The position numbers and the translations under genes are program-made. This document shows, one piece after another, positions 1 to 8,191 of a DNA stretch of 64,000 nucleotides; the stretch's first letter is position 1, and each line of letters begins with the position of its first letter. Source of the stretch: Pseudomonas sp. TH31 (lineage in GTDB: Bacteria > Pseudomonadota > Gammaproteobacteria > Pseudomonadales > Pseudomonadaceae); the NCBI RefSeq assembly GCF_016650815.1, contig NZ_JAEKEZ010000032.1, positions 36,350-100,349 of the forward strand, given 5' to 3'. The notes beneath the pieces are model-generated. The model did no database searches, was not told the origin of the DNA, and worked only from the letters and a program-made list of their open reading frames with translations.

Positions 1-126
1 AACATTTCCCGCTTTCCCGAAAAGCTGGCCTATGCAGGCAAGTTGAAAAACTGGGGCGCTGCGTTTTGGCCAAAATTTCAGCAAGCTTTTGCAACAGGCG
101 GGCCGTTGGAGAGCGGGAAGTTGTAA
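1..126 (+). CDS. C-terminal end of an unidentified protein (cut by window edge)
   Basis: Frame 1 is open from the first base to a TAA at 124-126 and gives 41 residues ending GGPLESGKL. The composition (Lys, Phe, Trp, Gln and Gly-rich, with the stretch KNWGAAFWPKFQQAF) looks like genuine protein rather than random high-GC reading. I do not recognise the family. The start lies outside the window. Confidence 0.5.
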   Translation, partial: NISRFPEKLAYAGKLKNWGAAFWPKFQQAFATGGPLESGKL

Positions 127-316
127 CGTGCAGGCTGAGCCAGCCAGTGCTTGCTCATTACCGTCAATTGCGTATTTGGCTTGCGTGCGGCCTAAGCCTG
201 ACCATTGAGTTTGATCAGGGCGCTCTTTCTGGGAGGCATTCCAGTCAGGCTCACGTTTAAGCGAGTCCCGCCTCGCCTGTTATAGACTGCCAACCCCTTC
301 GAACGGAATCGACACC
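127..316. other. Intergenic gap, nothing identified
   Basis: This gap lies between the protein tail at the left edge and the hydrolase remnant. A 64-codon reading starting at 66 overlaps the upstream protein out of frame and has no convincing ribosome binding site. I see no clear terminator, operator or repeat. Confidence 0.4.
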
Positions 317-937
317 ATGGCTATCCACCGCATCGGGCTGTTGATGTGCTGCATGTCTTCACTCGCTAACGCTGCCGCCAGCACCACAACCTTTCCCGAC
401 GCTGCTGCCAGCGACCCCGACAAGCTGGGCTGGATTATCGCTCGGGCCAGCGGTCGCAACGTCGCGCAGTTGTTATCGGAGCGGATCTGGAGTCGTTTGG
501 GCGCCGAGCAGGATGCCTGCTTCACCGTGGACTCCATCGGTACGCCGTTTGCCGGAGGCGGTTTGAACACTGGCCTGCGGGACCTGGCGCGGTTTGGCGA
601 GATGTTGCGCAATGACGGCCAGTTCAACGGCCAGCAGATCGTGCCCAAAGCGGTGGTGGACGACATACGTGGCGGTGGCGATAAGCAGGCCTTCGCCAAA
701 GCCGGGTATGAGTTGTTGAAGGGCTGGAGCTACCGGTCGATGTGGTGGGTGACAAACAAGGAGGACGGGGCGTTCATGGCGCGCGGGGTGCATGGGCAAC
801 GGATCTATGTCGACCCGAAGGCCGAGATGGTGATAGTGCGGTATGCATCGCATCCGGTGGCGAGCAATTCGGCCAACGATCCGGTTACGTTACCGGCGTT
901 TGAGGCGTTGGCTGAGCATTTGTCGACGTTGCCTTGA
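317..937 (+). pseudogene. Serine hydrolase / class C beta-lactamase-like remnant lacking the catalytic N-terminal half
   Basis: The 206-residue reading begins with a signal-peptide-like segment (hydrophobic stretch ending LANAAAS). It then runs straight into sequence typical of the C-terminal half of the 6-aminohexanoate-dimer hydrolase / EstB-like beta-lactamase family: LGWIIARASGRNVAQLLSER, GGGLNTGLRDLARFGEMLR, and a GVHGQRIYVDP segment that takes the place of the third active-site motif. Intact members are about 350-430 residues and carry an SxxK nucleophile motif ahead of this part. No SxxK is visible here, so the protein should be inactive. An in-frame internal deletion joining the signal peptide to the second half is the simplest explanation. 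It could instead be a short protein of unknown role. Confidence 0.6.
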
Positions 938-962
938 GTACATTTATGCAGAAGGAAACCCA

Positions 963-1283
963 ATGATCACCACCACCACCCACACCATCGAAGGCCGTCA
1001 AATCACGGCCTACCTGGACATCGTCAGTGCCGAGTCGGTGCAGGGCGTCAACGTGATCCGCGATATGTTCGCCGGGATGCGGGATTTTTTCGGCGGGCGT
1101 TCTCAGACGCTGGAGCGAGCGCTGAAAGAGGCGCGTATTCAGGCGACCGACGAGATCAAGGAGCGCGCCCGGGCGTTGCAGGCAGATGCGGTGGTTGGGC
1201 TCGATTTCGAGATCAGCATGCCGGGGGGCAAGGGCGGGATGGTGGTGGTGTTTGTGACCGGAACGGCGGTGAAGTTGAGATAA
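963..1283 (+). CDS. YbjQ/UPF0145 family protein (putative heavy-metal-binding domain)
   Basis: A 106-residue cytosolic protein. It starts at ATG 963 with a GAAGGAAA ribosome binding site just upstream; the longer reading from 843 overlaps the hydrolase remnant and is unlikely. The sequence has the family hallmarks: an N-terminal strand with TAYLDIVSAESVQGVNVIRD, a central FFGGRSQTLERALKEAR stretch, then ADAVVGLDFEISMP and a closing VVVFVTGTAVKL strand. The length matches the family (about 105 residues). YbjQ-like proteins form pentamers and are called heavy-metal-binding by similarity only; the function is unproven. It stands alone, with no obvious operon partner. Confidence 0.85.
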   Translation: MITTTTHTIEGRQITAYLDIVSAESVQGVNVIRDMFAGMRDFFGGRSQTLERALKEARIQATDEIKERARALQADAVVGLDFEISMPGGKGGMVVVFVTGTAVKLR

Positions 1284-1328
1284 CGAACGCGGCCCGTGAC
1301 GCTTGGCGCACGGGCCTTGCCGGTCTGA

Positions 1329-2035
1329 TCAGACGGGATGCGGAGCGCGTTCGCCCTTGCTCATCACCTGTTGGGCGAAGAAGTTGCCCATGTTGCTCTT
1401 GCCTGACTTTTGATACGTATACATCTGGCCGAGGTCGACGGTTTTCGCGAAGTTGTTCATGTTCAACACGAAGCCGCCCGTGCCTTGGTATTCCTTGTCT
1501 TCCTTCACATAGTCGAACGAACTTTTTGCAAATTCGTTGGCGGCGCCTTTCAAGGCGTCGGAGCGGTTCATGTAGTCGGTAAGACGTGCCAGATTTTCGT
1601 CGCTGATCGAGCCAGAGAGGGAAGTGGCTTTCAGGTTGCCTTGCGGGTCGACGGTGAAGCCGAAGTCCTGCTCCTCAAGGTTAGGGGCGATATTTTTCAG
1701 GTCGTCCAGAAACTGTACGTAGGTAGTCTTAAGGTTGTCATTGGCTGCGATCAATCGATCTTGGGCGGCTGGAAAGTTTGCGCTCGGCGAGGTGCTACCG
1801 ACCCAAGTGATTACGGCATCTATGACCTGTCCGGGGCCGGTTGGATCAGTTGGCTGGGACGGCGACGGGGAGAAATGACGCCACCCTGGTTCGGGTGGGT
1901 TTCAAGCCATTTTTTGGCTGCCTCCTTCATTGCCTCCGTTGTCGGAGTAGGCGGGGTTGTCGTCAGGACCTTGTCGGATTTTGGCAGGTCTTTAAATGAA
2001 GGGGCGACGCTGGAGGTCGTTGAACTGATATTCAC
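1329..2035 (-). CDS. Orphan hypothetical protein, frameshifted near 1867-1870
   Basis: Two minus-strand readings, 2035 to about 1870 and about 1870 to 1329, join into one protein of about 235 residues if one G is added to the plus-strand G4 run at 1867-1870. Across the junction the reading then becomes ISPPSPSQPTDPTGPGQ, followed by VIDAVITWVGSTSPSANF and the second reading. I chose GTG 2035 as start because AAGGA at 2043-2047 sits at the right distance. The N-terminus is Ser/Thr-rich and disordered (NISSTTSSVAPSFKDLP) with a Pro-rich linker; the rest is charged and helical with no membrane segment. I do not recognise the family. The N-terminus resembles that of secreted effectors, but this is only an impression. 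Confidence 0.6.
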
Positions 2036-2202
2036 GGCTCTTTCCTTGAGATTTTTCGAATGACTACAGGGCAACGGCTCTGAATTTCAATTCTTGAGAT
2101 GGATTGAGGGATGGGTTTCCGTTATTGCGTAAGAAAGTGTTTCGGTGCGGATACAAACCATTCGTCGGCCCCCGTGTGGTGTGAACTACAAGTCCAGTAA
2201 TG

Positions 2203-2262
2203 ACCGGCTAGTCTCAAAATCCTTGGTGGTCGATATTTTTCAGGCAAAAAGGGCTAGCCGGT
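2203..2262. promoter_or_regulatory. Interrupted inverted repeat upstream of small ORF
   Basis: ACCGGCTAG at 2203-2211 is perfectly complementary to CTAGCCGGT at 2254-2262. The arms are separated by about 42 bases that include a short A run. The repeat lies 30 bp upstream of the 62-codon ORF at 2293, in an otherwise empty gap of about 220 bp. It could be an operator or a leader hairpin; no family is recognised. Confidence 0.35.
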
Positions 2263-2292
2263 ATCGACCCTGTTTTGAAAAGGGGCTAAGAG

Positions 2293-2481
2293 ATGGCTGA
2301 TCCGTATATCGAAGATGACGGGGCTGAGTTTCCAATCAACAACTGTGTGCAGTGTGGCCAGACTGAGTACGTGGCTGGCTTTGGTGAGGATCAGGTCAAG
2401 ACGGGCAAGATCAAATCGACGGCGCGAAGAGCGTCGAAGTCAAAATTTCTGCCCAAGGTAGCAGCGCCATCCAGGAAGTAA
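2293..2481 (+). CDS. Small hypothetical protein (62 aa)
   Basis: The ORF begins at ATG 2293 after AAGGGGCTAAGAG, an acceptable ribosome binding site. The first 40 residues (MADPYIEDDGAEFPINN, a CVQC pair, then an acidic stretch) look like coding sequence. The last 20 are Arg/Lys/Ser-rich. Adding one T near 2412 would switch to a frame reading KIKFDGAKSVEVKISAQGSS, which looks more natural, so the C-terminus may be frameshifted. A T-rich stretch after 2505 may terminate transcription. I do not recognise the protein. Confidence 0.4.
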   Translation: MADPYIEDDGAEFPINNCVQCGQTEYVAGFGEDQVKTGKIKSTARRASKSKFLPKVAAPSRK

Positions 2482-2813
2482 CCGCTGATAAAACAGACCC
2501 TGCCATTGAGCGGGGTTTTTTATTTCTGGAGGGCCCACCGCTGGGAAATGCCCTACAGACGTACGGTTTTTTTGCGTTTTTTCTTTCACGAACTTTTCAC
2601 AGCAGCCTACGTAGTCTCAGCTCATCCGTTAGAAAGCAATACTCCAGCCCGTCTCCCCAGCGGGCTTTTTTTTGCCTGCGATAAAACCTTTTCCATAACC
2701 GTGGTCCAACCGACGCCGAGAGTGACGTTGAGCCCATTTGTGTCTGGACTTTGCCGTCTCCAAAGCATTCAATCTCCGCCTTTTCGTTCTCCCCCTTTTT
2801 TGAGGTTTTCGTC
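2482..2813. other. Intergenic gap with a probable intrinsic terminator
   Basis: The gap lies between the 62-codon ORF and the first glycine-zipper gene. The clearest element is AGCCCG ... CGGGCT followed by eight T at about 2645-2672, a plus-strand rho-independent terminator. A weaker GGGG-TTTTTT stretch lies at 2512-2521. No coding sequence is supported. Confidence 0.45.
2645..2672 (+). terminator. Rho-independent terminator
   Basis: A GC-rich stem AGCCCG/CGGGCT with a loop of about 9 nt is followed directly by a run of eight T on the plus strand. It lies downstream of the small ORF at 2293 and ahead of the glycine-zipper gene at 2814. Confidence 0.55.
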
Positions 2814-3185
2814 ATGCGTTTAACACTGCCCGCCCTGGTTCTGGGGCTTCTGGTTACTCAAGGTGCGATGGCTGCCGGTCAAGGCACAGCCGCGCTCGGT
2901 GGTGGTCTGGGTGGCGCACTCGGTAATGTGGTCGGTCAGAAAATGGGCGGCAGCACCGGTGCAGCGATTGGTGCTGGCGTAGCGGGCGCAGCAGGCAGTG
3001 CCATCGCGGCACCAAAAGGCAGCCGTACCAAAGCAGCCATTGGCGGTGGCGTCGGCGCGGCCGGCGGTTCGGTCATCGGCAACAGCCTGGGTGGCAAGAC
3101 CGGTGCAACCATCGGCGCCGGCCTGGGCGGCGCCGCGGGCGGCGCGGTCGGTACCAACCTGTCGAAAGGCCACAAGCGTCACTGA
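2814..3185 (+). CDS. Secreted glycine-zipper protein, copy 1
   Basis: A 123-residue protein with a clear Sec signal peptide (MRLTLPALVLGLLVTQGAMA, cleavage expected after AMA at residue 20). The mature part is almost entirely glycine-zipper repeats: GGGLGGALGNVVGQKMGGS, GAAIGAGVAGAAGSA, GGGVGAAGG and GGAAGGAVGTN, ending in a basic KGHKRH tail. Glycine zippers pack in membranes or form oligomers in the envelope, so an outer-membrane or periplasmic role is likely; the exact function is unknown. I chose the ATG at 2814 because the signal peptide starts there. A close paralog follows at 3573, and a palindromic mobile element has split the terminator between the two genes. Confidence 0.8.
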   Translation: MRLTLPALVLGLLVTQGAMAAGQGTAALGGGLGGALGNVVGQKMGGSTGAAIGAGVAGAAGSAIAAPKGSRTKAAIGGGVGAAGGSVIGNSLGGKTGATIGAGLGGAAGGAVGTNLSKGHKRH

Positions 3186-3222
3186 TCCTGATCGGTCAGC
3201 GCAAAAAGCCCGGCGTGATGCC

Positions 3223-3442
3223 CAATGCCGATCAGTTAAGAATATCTCAAGGTGACACACGCTCGTTGTAGCAGCTGGCGAAGCCTGCGTTCGACTGCGT
3301 AGCAGTCGTAAATCCTGCACGCGCGGTTTTCCTGAAAGAACCGAGGGGCTGATCTTACGACTGCTACGCAGTCGAACGCAGGCTTCGCCAGTTGCTACAA
3401 AAGAGCGCATTCGCCCGGGATATTCTTAACTGATAGGCATTA
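3223..3442. mobile_element. 220-bp palindromic MITE with 24-bp terminal inverted repeats and 11-bp target duplication
   Basis: The ends are near-perfect inverted repeats. The left end reads C/AATGCCGATCAGTTAAG then AATATC (3223-3246), and the right end is its complement (3419-3442) with two differences. The element is flanked by direct repeats GGCGTGATGCC (3212-3222 and 3443-3453), an 11-bp target duplication. Inside is a long inverted pair (3267-3310 and 3356-3400) built on GTAGCAGCTGGCGAAGCCTG, a REP-like sequence. It has no coding capacity, so it must be moved by a transposase elsewhere. An 11-bp duplication fits the IS4 family, but the source element cannot be named from sequence alone. 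Confidence 0.75.
3267..3400. repeat. REP-like inverted pair inside the MITE
   Basis: Two arms of about 44 bp (3267-3310 and 3356-3400) are complementary, with GTAGCAGCTGGCGAAGCC at the outer edge and GACTGCTACGCAGTC-type sequence towards the loop. It shares GTAG-AGCTG and a GGCGAAGCC/GGCTTCGCC core with the REPs elsewhere in the window but lacks their GCTGCGATC part. Confidence 0.7.
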
Positions 3443-3572
3443 GGCGTGATGCCGGGCTTTTTCGTTTCGGAACGAATATCACCGCGTGAACCTCCAACGT
3501 CATATAACGCAGGCGCGCATTCCATTTGCAGGGCGCTCTGTTTCCGAATCCTGAAATTTTGAGGTTCATATC

Positions 3573-3996
3573 ATGCGTTTGACATTGTCTACGTTGGTTT
3601 TGGGACTTCTGGTCGCTCAGAGTGCAATGGCTGCCGGCGATGGCACTGCGGCGGTAGGTGGCGGTCTGGGTGGCGCACTGGGTAATGTGGTCGGCCAGCA
3701 AATGGGCGGCAGCACCGGCGCTGCCATTGGCGCAGGAGTGGGCGGCGCGGCAGGCGGTGCGGTCGGCGCACGCAAGGGCAGCCGCACAGAAGCGGCAGTG
3801 GGCGGTGGTGTCGGGGCTGCGGGCGGTTCGGTGGTCGGCCATAGCCTGGGCGGTTCCACCGGTTCGACCATTGGTGCAGGCCTGGGGGGCGGCGGGCGGC
3901 GCGGTCGGTAACAATTTGGGTAGCGACGGCGGCAGTTCTCATTCCGGCGGCCGCCATAAACACAACAACAAATACAAGCACCATAAAGGCCACTGA
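3573..3996 (+). CDS. Secreted glycine-zipper protein, copy 2 (frameshifted in G6 run 3884-3889)
   Basis: This is a paralog of the protein at 2814: signal peptide MRLTLSTLVLGLLVAQSAMA followed by the same glycine-zipper repeats. As written the frame stops at 3911 after GGGGRRGR. Removing one G from the six-G run at 3884-3889 restores GAAGGAVGNNLGSDGGSSHS and a His/Lys/Asn-rich tail ending HHKGH at 3996, matching the way copy 1 ends (GGAAGGAVGTN then a basic tail). The repaired protein is about 140 residues. The start at ATG 3573 has GAGG upstream. A stem with a T tract at 4017-4038 ends the gene. The role is presumably envelope-associated, as for copy 1. Confidence 0.7.
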
Positions 3997-4016
3997 TTCT
4001 ATACCTCGACAACAGA

Positions 4017-4038
4017 AACCCGGCCGGCGCCGGGTTTT
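4017..4038 (+). terminator. Rho-independent terminator after glycine-zipper copy 2
   Basis: AAACCCGGC and GCCGGGTTT form a strong stem with a very short loop, followed by a T run on the plus strand 20 bp after the stop at 3996. Confidence 0.7.
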
Positions 4039-4115
4039 TCCTGATAGGGCTCTGGAACGTTTGGGTGCAGGACGCCTCGAACTTCATACACTCCCTGAAA
4101 TATGTGAGGCGTGCC

Positions 4116-4271
4116 ATGACGCTTGAAACCGAAGACGACTCAGACGAACTCAACGATCCGGGTAATGAAGACCCAGGTTCGTTGATGGACGACGCGACGG
4201 TACCGCTTAACGATGCCGATGATGCCGCAGACGTGGGTAATACCGAGAATGAGGAGGAAGACGAAGATTGA
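4116..4271 (+). CDS. Small acidic hypothetical protein (51 aa)
   Basis: ATG 4116 (MTLETEDDSDEL) lies after GTGAGG at the right spacing. The alternative start at 4065 adds a segment of different composition. The product is extremely acidic (Asp/Glu about 40 percent, ending NEEEDED), with no Cys and no hydrophobic segment, so it is probably disordered. A similar small acidic gene follows at 4368. I do not recognise the family. Confidence 0.5.
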   Translation: MTLETEDDSDELNDPGNEDPGSLMDDATVPLNDADDAADVGNTENEEEDED

Positions 4272-4367
4272 TCACGTGCCGACCGATCGTCTCTCCGGTC
4301 GAACGCTCGCTTAACCTGATCCTCGAAATTGCAGGGCCTGCTTTTCAGGTCCTTCGAGAGGTGCTTT

Positions 4368-4571
4368 ATGAACGCAGACCCGAAAGTCGCCGACGTCGAC
4401 GAAACGCCTGAATATCCGCTGCCTTCACCTACTGACTCGCTGCGTCGTGACCAGCGCCCGCCTGACGATGAGGAAGACGCGGGGGTGGAGCAGGTTGCGG
4501 AGGGTGAGGTGAAGCGGGGTGATGTTGAGGCGAGCCCTGATGATCCGGATATTGCCGGGGAGCCGAGCTGA
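4368..4571 (+). CDS. Small acidic hypothetical protein (67 aa)
   Basis: ATG 4368 (MNADPKVADVDETPEY) has a CGAGAGGTG binding site 7 nt upstream, which is why I prefer it to the in-frame ATG at 4329. The sequence is acidic and Pro-rich (PLPSPTDSLRRDQRPPDDEE) and ends DPDIAGEPS. It resembles its neighbour at 4116 in size and charge, and both probably belong to the same transcript. A hairpin with a T run at 4596-4621 ends it. Function unknown. Confidence 0.55.
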   Translation: MNADPKVADVDETPEYPLPSPTDSLRRDQRPPDDEEDAGVEQVAEGEVKRGDVEASPDDPDIAGEPS

Positions 4572-4593
4572 TTAGCTGCAGACTTGTACAATT

Positions 4594-4767
4594 TTAAAGC
4601 CCGGCAGTCTGTTGGGCTTTTCGATTTTCAAACGTCGTTTCACCCTTTCGATTATTTCCCATCCGCTTCAAATATCCTGTTCGAATGGCACCCTTGTATT
4701 CATATTCCACACGGTAGCCTTGATTCACGACGTCACGAGCTATAAGCAAATACGCCTCTTTGTTCAT
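4594..4767 (-). CDS. Possible small ORF downstream of the Rhs gene (57 aa)
   Basis: The frame ATG 4767 to TAA 4594 reads MNKEAYLLIARDVVNQGYRV, then a segment with YEYKGAIRTGYLKRMGNNRKG. The composition looks like real protein and differs from the high-GC shadows around it. It starts 75 nt after the Rhs stop on the same strand, the usual place for a toxin tail or immunity gene. The ribosome binding site is weak and there is no match I recognise, so it may be a remnant of a displaced Rhs C-terminus. Confidence 0.35.
   Translation of the reverse strand: MNKEAYLLIARDVVNQGYRVEYEYKGAIRTGYLKRMGNNRKGETTFENRKAQQTAGL
4596..4621. terminator. Bidirectional rho-independent terminator
   Basis: AAAGCCC (from 4596) pairs with GGGCTTT (to 4620), followed by T on the plus strand and preceded by A/T-rich sequence on the other side. 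It can end the small acidic gene on plus and the Rhs-linked ORF on minus. Confidence 0.6.
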
Positions 4768-4842
4768 AGGCCCGAACTCTGCACCCTGTTATTTCATAAT
4801 GCCCAATGAGCTTTTTTCACTACCAAAATCGTGAGCGCGCGA

Positions 4843-7800
4843 TTACGGCTTTGGGGGCTTGGGTTCACCTTGATCAATCCAGGCGCCTTCAACACCCTCC
4901 GGCGCTACACCGCGTGCTTTCTTGTTCGGTGGAGGACAGCTGGAATTCAACCCCAACGGATCAACCCACGTCGTCGGATTCAGCCCATATCGATACCCGT
5001 TCAGCCCACCCGCCAACTTCACCGGATCCTGCGTCAGATACCGTCCGACATCCGGGTTGTAGTACCGATGCCGGTTGTAATGCAGCCCTGTCTCCGCGTC
5101 GAAGTATTGCCCCTGGAACCGCAGCGGCTGATCAAGCACCTGATCGGTGTCGCGGTTGAGGCGGGTCAGACGGCCATGGGCGGTGTATTGCGCCGCCCAG
5201 ATTATTTCGCCGCTGCAGTCGGTCAGTTCCTGCGGCGTTCCGAGGTGGTCAAGTTGGTAATAGAAGGGGCAGGCCTGGCGTAGGCCTTTGCCATTGAGCA
5301 TGGCCACTGGGCGCAAGGTGCCGGGTTCGTAGAGGTAGCTGCGGTAGTGTTCACGACTGCTTTCTGCGACGAGGTGATCGCCTTGCCAGAAGAACTCGGT
5401 GGTTTTGCCGTCGACGGTTTTGCTGATGCGGCGGCCAAAGGCGTCGTAGCGATAACTCACGCAACGACCATCCGGTGGTGTGACACCGATCAGCCGGTGC
5501 TGACAGTCATATCGATACTCCGTAACCAACTTCTGCCCGGAGCCGCGGCGTTCACGAATCAGGTTGCCGAACGGGTCATAGTCGTAATACCGATCACCCT
5601 GCATGAGCAGTCGATTGCCCAAAACCTGCGCCGTACCGGGGCGATCCTCCATCAGCAGATTGCCTGCCGGGTCGTGGGCGAAGCCTTCCGGCAGGTGATC
5701 GCGGGAGTGGCGGACGCGGATCAGCCGGTCGAGCGTGTCGTACTGGTAGCTGCGCTGGCCATGGCGGGTGTCGGCGATGTGGTCAAGATTGCCGTTGGCG
5801 CTGTAGGCATAATCGCGACGGTAACGCGGTTTTCGCTGTTGGCTGACGGAATGGGCTTTGAGGCGACCCTGATCGTCGTATTGGTAGTCGCTGAGCAACA
5901 GGCCCTGTTGGCGTTGTTGCTCGCGGCCGGCGGAAAATGTGTGCGACGTCAGCCTGGTGCCATTGAGGTCGATGGCCGTGAGCGCCCCGCCCTTGGCGTG
6001 GTGGTAATCGAGTTTGCTGTTGTCCGGCAGACGAATATGGTTGAGCTGGCCGCAGGCGTCGTAGCCATAGCGCAGAATGCCCCAGCCCTGGTGTTCGGTG
6101 ATGAGGCGGTCCTGCTGGTCGTAGGCAAACTCCAGCGGATGTTCATGACTGTCATCAACGCTGACCAGGCGACCGAGGCTGTTGTAGCGATACTCGACCT
6201 TACGACCATCGGGCAGGGTCTTGATCAGCAACCGCCCCGCCGAATCACGCTTGTAACCGGTGATGAGTTGCGAGCCGTCATCGCCGAACTCGGCTTTTTC
6301 CAGCAGGTGCCCGTTAAGGTCGTAGGCATACGCCGTGCGACGGCCATCGAAACCGGTTTCTTGCCGGATCAGACCGTTGGGCGTGTAGTCCAGCCGATAG
6401 TGTTCGCCGGATTCGTTCTCGATCTCGGTCAGAAGAAGCTGCGCGTTGTCGTAGCGATACTTCAACTGCGTGCCGTCAGGGTTTATCCGGCGCCTGACCA
6501 GGTGCAAGTCGTCGGCATACTCGTAGCGGGTGATGCGTCCGAGTTCGTCACGTTCGGCGCTGATCCTGCCGTAGGCGTTGTAGCTGAACGTTCGCCTAGC
6601 ACCGCAAGCCCGGGTGCTCTGAATCAGGCGTCCGACGGCGTCCCATTGGTAGTGAGCCAGGGCGCCGTGTTCGTCCTGCCGCGTCGTCTGCCGCCCCAGT
6701 ACATCGTAGGAAAACAGTCGTCGACCACCGTTCGGCAACGTCTCTTCGATCAATTGCCCCAAGTCATTCCAGACGAACAAGTGCCGACAGACGTCTGGAT
6801 AACGGATCGACAGCAATCGACCCTGAGTATCGTAGGCATAGTGGGTGGCATGCCCGTCAGGATCGATCGCTTCGGTCACGTCACCCTGGGCATTGCGCAG
6901 ATACTTGCAGGCCCTGGTACCGCGGAATCGGGCATAGAGGAAACCGTTGTGGTATTCGTAGGACGTCGGCTCACCTTCGGGGGAATGAGCGCAATCAGCC
7001 GCCCGACCTCGTCGTAGCGATAGCGGGTTATCGCCCCGAGCGGACTTTGCTCGGTGACCAGCCGGCCCTGGTCGTCATAGGCCTTGAGATGTTCCACCCT
7101 GCGCACCAGCCGCGCCTGATCGTCATGGACGTAGGCTTCTTCGCTGCCGTCGGCGTTTTTCACCACGACGCCGCCCTGGTCATCCCAGGTGTAAGCCGTG
7201 TTCATCTGCGAAAACGATGCCCAATATTGGACACAACGCGCAGCCTTGCCTGACTTTTCCCACGCCCAGAAGAAACTCGCCCCACCGGCCAATTGCCGTT
7301 GCAGGATCACGTGCTGATCGTCGTAGTCATACCGTTCGCTTTCGCCAGCGGCATTGGTCGCCTCGATCAGGCGATGACGGGCGTCATAGTGGTAGGAAAC
7401 CAGCGTCTGCTCTGTACGCCAGACGTTACCCCGCGCGCCAGTTGGATGAAACGTCTGATACTCGATGGCGACGAGGTGTCGCCACTCGTAACGCAACCGC
7501 AGCGAGCGCCCGGCACCGTTGTCGAGGCGTTGAATTCGCTCCTGATGATCGCGGGTGATGCGTAGCCGGTTTGCGTATGCGTCGCTGATCGCCGTCAGGC
7601 GCCCGTTATGAAAGTGGTAGAACCTGGACGTTTCGCCGGCCAATGCGACGATCAGTTCTTGCGGCGTATCCCCCAGATAAATCGCCGCCCGCAACAGGCG
7701 GTTGTGGATCGCCGGGCGCTCGATACTCGGCAGCGGAAACTTCGTACGACGGTTTTCATGGTCGATCCAGATGACGCTGTCGCCATCGATTTCCAGGCGA

Positions 7801-7943
7801 TGGGCAAGAGAATGGCTCCAGCCCCAGCCCAGCCCACAGTCGAGTTCCACCGCACTGGTGCGATACAGCCGGGTGAACTCAAACGTCAGCAAACCGTCGA
7901 GGGCTCCATCGGTCAGGGCCAGCAGTCCTTTAGGGTCGAACAT
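4843..7943 (-). pseudogene. Orphan Rhs-family protein, 5'-truncated and frameshifted at 6979-6983
   Basis: Two minus-strand readings (7943 to 6983 and 6983 to 4843) make one Rhs protein of about 1030 residues if one C is restored to the C5 run (plus G5 at 6979-6983). The junction then reads GRLIALIPPEGEPTSYEYHN. Dozens of YD repeats (YDxxGRL) lead to the Rhs core end: LDHLGTPQEL, RFQGQYFDAETGLHYNRHRY and a DPxxLAGGLNGYRYGLNPTTW segment followed by DPLGL. The N-terminus starts abruptly at MFDPKGLLALTDGALDGLL with a stop just upstream, so the usual PAAR or leading part is missing. Only about 33 residues follow DPLGL, with no recognisable toxin. It is probably a silent Rhs cassette; no VgrG or T6SS gene is nearby. 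Confidence 0.8.
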
Positions 7944-8191
7944 TCGCAGTCACTCGCGCGCATCAATTAGGAACGCGAGACTTTGCGGTGTATCAATCCG
8001 GAAAGAAGTCAGGAAAGTAGGTGTTTGCTGTAGGGATAATCGCTAAATCATGGGGGCAGGTTTTTTTATCCCGGGGCATTGCCCGTTGCCCTATGCCTGC
8101 CGCGCTCGTTATGCTGCTGAACCCTTTAATCGATCCGGGCACTGGCCGTAGCTGAGCCGCCTGGGATGTCATTAAAAACGGATCAGATGCG
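7944..8191. other. Divergent intergenic region between rhs and HAD genes
   Basis: About 250 bp holding the 5' sides of both the truncated Rhs gene and the HAD phosphatase gene. I see no palindrome, REP or small ORF that I can support. Confidence 0.4.

Larger units (their letters stand above)
3203..3461 (+). terminator. Terminator of glycine-zipper copy 1, split by a 220-bp insertion
   Basis: The left arm AAAAAGCCCGGC (3203-3214) and right arm GCCGGGCTTTTT (3450-3461) would form a perfect intrinsic terminator around a GTGAT loop. They are separated by the element at 3223-3442 plus one copy of the 11-bp target duplication. Removing both restores a continuous stem-loop with a T tract. Confidence 0.7.

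Noticed and set aside
5347..7017. 556-codon open frame on plus, opposite the Rhs gene
   Set aside because: It is an antisense shadow: the Rhs reading on minus has clear YD repeats, while this frame has monotonous Val/Ala/Gly/Ile composition and no domain.
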